A stretch of 60,318 nt of DNA from positions 1 to 60,318 of the IMG/VR virus record IMGVR_UViG_3300025108_000047; one strand, given 5' to 3'. The notes under the pieces are model-generated. The model did no database searches. It was not told the DNA's origin and saw nothing but the letters and a program-made list of their open reading frames with translations. This document shows, piece after piece, positions 58,001 to 60,318 of the stretch. Position numbers and translations under genes: made by a program. Every line of letters starts with the position of its first letter. Position 1 is the first letter of the stretch. The DNA comes from a virus.

Positions 58001-60318
58001 AAATGATGTTTTATCTCCTGAAATAAAAGAAGCTATACAAACAAATATAGACTTTTTAAAATTTACTGAATCTAACGGAGTTTTTAAACTTGCAAACATA
58101 CCGTATCAAAAATTAACATCAAGCAATAAAAACATTGTTGATATGTTATTTACAAGACAAGGAGATAATTTAGTTTTTGATATTGAAAAAGTTAAGTCTA
58201 TTATAGAAGGAGGTATTGATATTGCTCCAATAATGTTTAACAAGGAGTTGCACTATATTGATTTAAAGTCTATTGTTGATAATAACAATCCTTCTCAGTG
58301 GATTAAAAAAGCAGGCACAGTAGAAACTACACCAACACCTTTTAATGAAAAAAAAACTAAACTAGTTAATGCAGAAAATATAAACAGAACTTTAAACATA
58401 AAGAATGGTAGTAGAAAGAAACTTAGGAAAGTAATTAACGATTCTGCGTTAAGAAGCTTTAATCAAGACATGACTTTAGAAGAATACTTTGAAGCTAGAG
58501 GTTTGAAAAAGTCTTTAATGAAAAACGACACTATTTCTCAAGAAGTAGAGAAAGAATTTAGAAAACTTAAAAACTCTAAAAAGTTTATAGACTCTTTGCT
58601 TGATAACGCAAATGAATTTTCTCTTGCTAATATGTCTAAGTTTACTAAAGAAGAGCTTATGGGTACTGCTGTAGCTATTTCTACAGACGATTCTTTAGAA
58701 AAAGTAGGAAAGAACGCTATAACAAAAGAAATATCTATTCTTATTGCACAAAAAGCAAGAGACGAACAAATGGCTTTAAATCCTGAAGGATATGCAGGAG
58801 CTAACGAAGGCGATGTATCTTTCTTTAAAAAGTGGCTAATGTCTAATGACGTAGACACAAACAACCCAGACGTTCAGGCTATGACCAGAACTGTTGAAGA
58901 GCAGTACTTTAAGTTTACACAAGAATACTCTAAACAAGCTAGACCAATTAAGGTAATTGCTAAAAGCTTGAAAGCAGACTTTTATAAAAAAGTAGGAGCT
59001 GTAGAATATGTAAAGCTTTGGTTTAAAGGAGATTTAAATAAAGAGATTTACAAAAACGTTTACGAAATGAGAACCGATAAAGATGGTTCTGAATACATAG
59101 TTTTGAAAAAAGACACTACTACTCTTAGCAAAAACGAAAAAGCTTTTCACACAGAGTTTGGTAGAATAATGCAAACAGTTAGTGGTAATGAAGAATACAC
59201 TGGTTCTATACCTTATCATACAATTAACTCTAACGAAGCATTTATGAGACAAGGGCTTTATGGTATGTATTTAACTAGCGAAGGCATGGAGAATCACTTA
59301 AATAGTGTTCCTGTTTATTCTACTGACCCTATTTCTGGACAGCAAGTACAAAGAACATTTTTAGAGTGGAAAGAGTTGTATGCAAATAAAAACGTGTCTA
59401 AGTCTAAGTTTAAAAACTTAAAAGATTTTTCTGAAATAAAGAAAAGAGCAGAAGAACTTTTAAAGTCTGGAGTAGATGAAGATGGTACTGCTATTGAGTA
59501 CGACAGAGTAGCAATTAACTTACTGCTAGAGACAGATGAAACAAGTGGTTATATAGCTCAAGAGTCTGTAAACATGAAAGAGTTTGCGTCTTATGACTTA
59601 GAGTCTATAGCGTTAAAGACATTAAGAACACAGATGTTTAATTATGGCTCTAATGGCTTTATAGGATTTAAGAACTTAGGATTTATGATTGATGGTGTTT
59701 TAGAATATAACGAAGACAACCCAAATCTTAAAGAGTGGGTTCAGACTATATACAAAGAGTATTTAGCTAAACAAGGCCCTAAAAAGAAAACATCTAAATT
59801 AGGTAAGGCTGCTGATGCTTTTGTATTATTTACTACACTTAAAGTCTTAGGCCCTTGGAATATAGGAATACCTTTAGGAAATATAGCTATTGGAAAGTAT
59901 CAAGCTATGAGAGCTACTGGCATGAAGCAGTTTATAAAAGGTGAATCAAGATTTTTAAATCCTAAAAACTTTAAAAAGAACGCAGCCCTTATAAGAAACT
60001 ATGTGTCGTTTGATATGTCTATGTATGAAAACTTTTATTCAATGCAGGAAAAGACTCCATTTGACCAAATAGCAGACTTAATAATGTTACCGATGGAGCA
60101 GTCTGAAAAATATATACAAGGAGCTACTTTTTTAAGCTTTTTAACTGATGAAGAATACAATAACATTAATGTAGATGAAAATGGATTAATTGTTAATAGT
60201 CCAATATCTGAAAAAAGAGTTATTGATATAATGGAAAAAGTTAAGAAAGAGCAAGGTAAGGGATACAATACTACAAACCAAAGACTTACTGGTATGCACG
60301 CAACAAGCAGACTTTTAT
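49020..60318 (+). CDS. Giant virion protein: zincin protease motif plus double-psi-barrel RNA polymerase-like domain (3' end at 1-508)
   Basis: The frame opens at ATG 49020 (MGKFSDAGSFFNSRNQKPQA), one base after the previous stop, stays open to the window end and closes at 508 across the circle: 3,887 residues. Residues 150-400 are Gly/Ala-rich hydrophobic helices. About 400-1030 are charged coils (QKAKEKTTEVVGKVVDTVKE). HEFGH at 1081-1085, with EEAFAH at 1200-1205, is a zinc-peptidase pair. MPKSAVK (2123-2129), KFGVQ (2218-2222) and TRIPADKLSMSQ...GSDKDGD (D2430, D2432, D2434) resemble the two psi-barrels of crAss-like and YonO-type RNA polymerases. It probably enters the cell with the DNA. 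The polymerase role is strong inference, not proof. Confidence 0.8.
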   Translation, partial: MGKFSDAGSFFNSRNQKPQAPQQPDSPSANLQNQLLKEQVDATTKKSEGGYDAFQQYKGGSNFDEQGQRVGNTQEDILMSGGTKLGKSLVAGTGDVIEQVVDLTQLVYNFGTPLGAAERAVGLDFSKNFFDWVKENTSQELQDYAVTYQKPGSEDFKWSDLGTSDFWTTDFARQVPNLLSMMAGGAGLVKGAGTLMTKMATKSIAKGGARLAKAGALSSKVVDPAGRTIGQIGGKGIGKLFTRSEGAVGLSTKGKLVAGIGGGAGMNLVDGGIVAGMAYDRALEEFGSDEEGRKLAGQIAADIFIDNSKWMAVDALSWGFTFGGGSKVILGKATQKLGQIKNGFGKRAANILVNASAGSAAGAAIGGAATLGEEGMGDAMKTGALAGLGAGLLKGTRGVKAAGMLAPEGIEEMFQETYQEWIEKKAFNEARGEEEKTPTYWDFYSSDEARKTKAISLISGMAGSTVGGYTNLINDVADRSFENDKKIDAISSIMDRANNADNTYDKTSAMYDMVSQSVADQNDDNLLAWINGEASKEGGAVDAKLQTELVAFMNEQKKTYEKVGSGMKNITANEKSRLFRMQTGISKNAAEFSEQSTIYNEQKADLTNQLKDIESSNLSDSAKKQAVSNLNERIAELDADFNTLQNNVNKANSEIQEEINTYTTGLITKSKVRKAASVEGIKDAVKSATSQIGKFGKGVKEFSEGVFDGVNKAKADYTKRKQEEQAQQAEQAPEGQEPTLGEDIFDMPKENVFNTMVQLFRTSYKGSDIDTDMFTNEQLDKIISEAFTENGIDGTASQEEFAAKFDAIEKSVNAKHKTFVENKAKAAEESEPTKKSTFQKAKEKTTEVVGKVVDTVKEGAESVKEAFTKKEPEAEVVSKKESDTPKVKDDVSSDVIEDIEFEEVTENSEKDNPLKSKINEEFDKEIAEIQVEIDKETDEERIKILQKALAEVKESKLRKVQGEPSKPIGKKESVRKAKKDAKKAKDKYKFSWYNPLGILERRKFRKERNKKVKEAIAKFDEAKKQNSLHYVYALKDANYPNSAIITLAEMSQMFGEAGTSAVVNATIYASNRPDFANIVKHEFGHVLYPLFQDTPLMQDIKRLILEDGKIIKNITQTYPELILFDTELGPQTIEEIIINPNIYKNMLDHNSTIEGDMKSIVESLNTGRIFTNEINSLLSKIKGMDSISIAKPENQELLIEEAFAHYLEKDSITLADIIAKDVKTEQRLKRKVNIVAEKIKVPSKTTDEQKFEIIKTMDSPANRADTLEEALDIIRRDADRRSKIHKPKRSSRVMRKKPNKSLNDIAQAHYENSELVKAILINNRGAYESMIMSSIEELSGKELSQEQIKEVLQKEARIFLNVINKQESATSGLINKNKNYQYDEASIDDISGSVLSELIAEGTLGNNEITQALEFAGVLDKNAERIPFLFEEELDDFVMTKDSNDNVAIQNERSSTSKFIDAFVLYLNSERGKFLLESGKLEGELNLYNEGAIRRNIRKEFRKALVPKGENVFIADFMDSIINPKTPLLKAFKQFTLDLYKDKYGSVAGSNQYLNAIARGIHHEQSSNVVESRDILFYTEQDSDYFIEPSIAEFEQFVIEDLITDNETNVSLDRLNLLKDSKRVNMLELIEAIGDIKFKSKSAQAYLDQFAIQESFTFMHKGKTLKAVDVVNDIIKSNGKIDSELLKSIATEITMLSRDLNQITMVDMARLETGTSLLNKTSSLYEGFKSMKQYLNDQTTPTNEIIKEVSNGSVFDYLINKLGISPKISASSGVRVTDIDGMIKGDSYVNLSPDEILMSDILRMLTVDEESYQMPIMVFSEKSRRYNVTVPKYKNLRTTKNNFVEDLAKEIEGARYSKGDKVSNLFQISNKNNTFDSIVNKKELAKQVKFLENYIKDNPYIITNLIQNGVIKSTDGKVPNSLLEDLVVSTALNKYSAQKTLVAKHSDRKNAVDYTKRSAMAIARRRPVFEHIEYIITPDLYYNPNAEEGLEYLTDEDLESGDFTAAQKAEYKQVDDAQSLMLPEDARLLNKNAGLGNEYGSVYKTVHSGRDTRVDSLSYEEKGKKYDTGDTYLKHNTVVLSDKYVAMSIENGYVGLAKLRAIMKNRKEHLLNKFGANVSIVTMPKSAVKSDTENKFLTPLDVKEIKITEDEILSTFSNLSSNSINATQAKIKLLIKNDKFGGGISERTSLTELNEQRDGLFAKSNEEGLRYIGFDASKFGVQNILESKRNETSSTTPIQLLSNYLQSVPTDALKSEVIDLLATYAKAVDLYSNEQIDNLPQDIKDMIDPSWAGSPMSYLVSSGLINLPGIQLKLQEVLSKNVISGATKLRGPGGIAFETSPYGFKLKSRVRASEIKYIKGSLNPDSIVSEIVLPESMSKKFGVGDIVTATRIPADKLSMSQVYVIKDFFDGDAGQVVAIPEGNSAIKGSDKDGDSLFIDGRINKKELTEAEKAYNNYIFKSTRFISNPAMTDVTGLSLENVAEKADDYISALEKSGVKVPEEQKDMLTMQFDKYSLQNNLEIRNVLGELIIAFRDTNYLSFYNQEINANIEIEGKILNKFKDSKNGKEVQFISELVQLVLDNPSKLKAFSLGLNTVVIKDLVLLSRMGFDATSALSYINSPEMLSVYKYTNQSRILKGIDPSLDYYSPEFMAWLEISNNGIKDVRGFVNDINNTKRVEELKTEFNTTTYPKYRKLENFKLGIRISKKPSTDSDSYAIIKVLKAVKSDLSAMSDILNVYNTNPQSSLEIETRINNWKNTKENPLIINFTDALINDPIIKNRENALNNLKRALKENTAISNDKFVNLSESLSKVFKFDKGYKSKSISNEIIESAYDKALLDILKTDISQSELENIRKEIQSAIGNMSVDALIPSMLKTLEDSIYVIPGYVSRATSPEILNNIRSQFEIESKDIEIMGMSFAEALLVYKYNQPSKTGKKGRLINDNSLLSVMPTSIVNKINESLTAEKINKGLSLSRADVLSSARSNIYSVPNVYFGNDVLSPEIKEAIQTNIDFLKFTESNGVFKLANIPYQKLTSSNKNIVDMLFTRQGDNLVFDIEKVKSIIEGGIDIAPIMFNKELHYIDLKSIVDNNNPSQWIKKAGTVETTPTPFNEKKTKLVNAENINRTLNIKNGSRKKLRKVINDSALRSFNQDMTLEEYFEARGLKKSLMKNDTISQEVEKEFRKLKNSKKFIDSLLDNANEFSLANMSKFTKEELMGTAVAISTDDSLEKVGKNAITKEISILIAQKARDEQMALNPEGYAGANEGDVSFFKKWLMSNDVDTNNPDVQAMTRTVEEQYFKFTQEYSKQARPIKVIAKSLKADFYKKVGAVEYVKLWFKGDLNKEIYKNVYEMRTDKDGSEYIVLKKDTTTLSKNEKAFHTEFGRIMQTVSGNEEYTGSIPYHTINSNEAFMRQGLYGMYLTSEGMENHLNSVPVYSTDPISGQQVQRTFLEWKELYANKNVSKSKFKNLKDFSEIKKRAEELLKSGVDEDGTAIEYDRVAINLLLETDETSGYIAQESVNMKEFASYDLESIALKTLRTQMFNYGSNGFIGFKNLGFMIDGVLEYNEDNPNLKEWVQTIYKEYLAKQGPKKKTSKLGKAADAFVLFTTLKVLGPWNIGIPLGNIAIGKYQAMRATGMKQFIKGESRFLNPKNFKKNAALIRNYVSFDMSMYENFYSMQEKTPFDQIADLIMLPMEQSEKYIQGATFLSFLTDEEYNNINVDENGLIVNSPISEKRVIDIMEKVKKEQGKGYNTTNQRLTGMHATSRLL
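60176..60318. repeat. Terminal direct repeat, right copy
   Basis: Matches bases 1-143 except at 60200 and 60308 (both C/T transitions that leave serine codons unchanged). It is the overlap that closes the 60,175-bp circle and should be counted once when the genome is drawn. Confidence 0.95.

Noticed and set aside
50348-60268. Many minus-strand frames of 60-135 codons opposite the giant gene
   Set aside because: They lie entirely inside one continuous long frame and have low-complexity hydrophobic translations typical of antisense of AT-rich coding sequence.
1-60318. Integrase, repressor cassette, tRNA genes, CRISPR arrays or insertion sequences
   Set aside because: None was recognised on reading both strands; the small Cro-like HTH protein alone is not evidence of lysogeny.

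Overview
The window is an essentially complete genome of a tailed phage of Bacteroidetes, probably a short-tailed (podovirus-type) phage of a marine flavobacterium. The last 143 bases repeat the first 143 with two synonymous mismatches, so the molecule closes into a circle (or circularly permuted set) of 60,175 bp. Four things point to the host group. The sequence is very AT-rich. Several genes follow a TAnnTTTG box, the Bacteroidetes -7 promoter element. Signal peptides end in AQ or FSQ. One gene carries a C-terminal tail of the type IX secretion (T9SS) sorting kind. The packaging and structural order (terminase, portal, acidic scaffold-like protein, major capsid protein, ring proteins, a very long nozzle protein, a lysozyme-bearing internal protein, a giant virion protein) resembles crAss-like phages and Cellulophaga podoviruses, in a smaller genome. 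I see no integrase, lysogeny repressor cassette, tRNA gene, CRISPR array or IS element, so a lytic lifestyle is likely.

On the circle there are two opposed transcription territories. From a divergent intergenic region at 27488-27604 the plus strand runs right through packaging, capsid, connector, nozzle and internal virion genes (27.6-49 kb) and an 11.7-kb gene that crosses the window boundary (49020-60318, then 1-508). It continues through tail-fibre genes (0.5-3.8 kb), an envelope, secretion and lysis block (3.8-9.4 kb), and small structural proteins plus a metallophosphoesterase (9.4-11.7 kb). The minus strand runs left from 27487 to 11685 through about 45 small, tightly packed genes. These hold the replication and recombination set: a DnaA domain IV-like protein, DnaB helicase, an SSB-like protein, a Rad52-like annealing protein, a RecE-like exonuclease, a RusA resolvase and PhoH. 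They also include a MoxR-like ATPase with a vWA-like partner, several HTH proteins, small membrane proteins and many unknowns. The two territories meet at overlapping stop codons (11685-11688).

No DNA polymerase or primase is recognisable, so replication probably recruits the host replisome through the DnaA-like and DnaB proteins. A candidate origin, with a perfect DnaA box, an 11-bp direct repeat and nested inverted repeats, lies at 25930-26035.

The most notable features are: (1) the 3,887-residue giant protein, which contains a zinc-peptidase HEFGH motif and a double-psi-barrel RNA polymerase-like GSDKDGD motif, suggesting a virion-borne RNA polymerase fused to a protease; (2) a phage-encoded, probably T9SS-exported cysteine-repeat surface protein next to an outer-membrane barrel-like protein and a periplasmic thioredoxin-like protein; (3) TAnnTTTG boxes only 4-5 bases before start codons, implying leaderless mRNAs; (4) a GC-rich potential pseudoknot in the divergent control region; (5) a cluster of tiny lysine-rich proteins beside the lysis genes.
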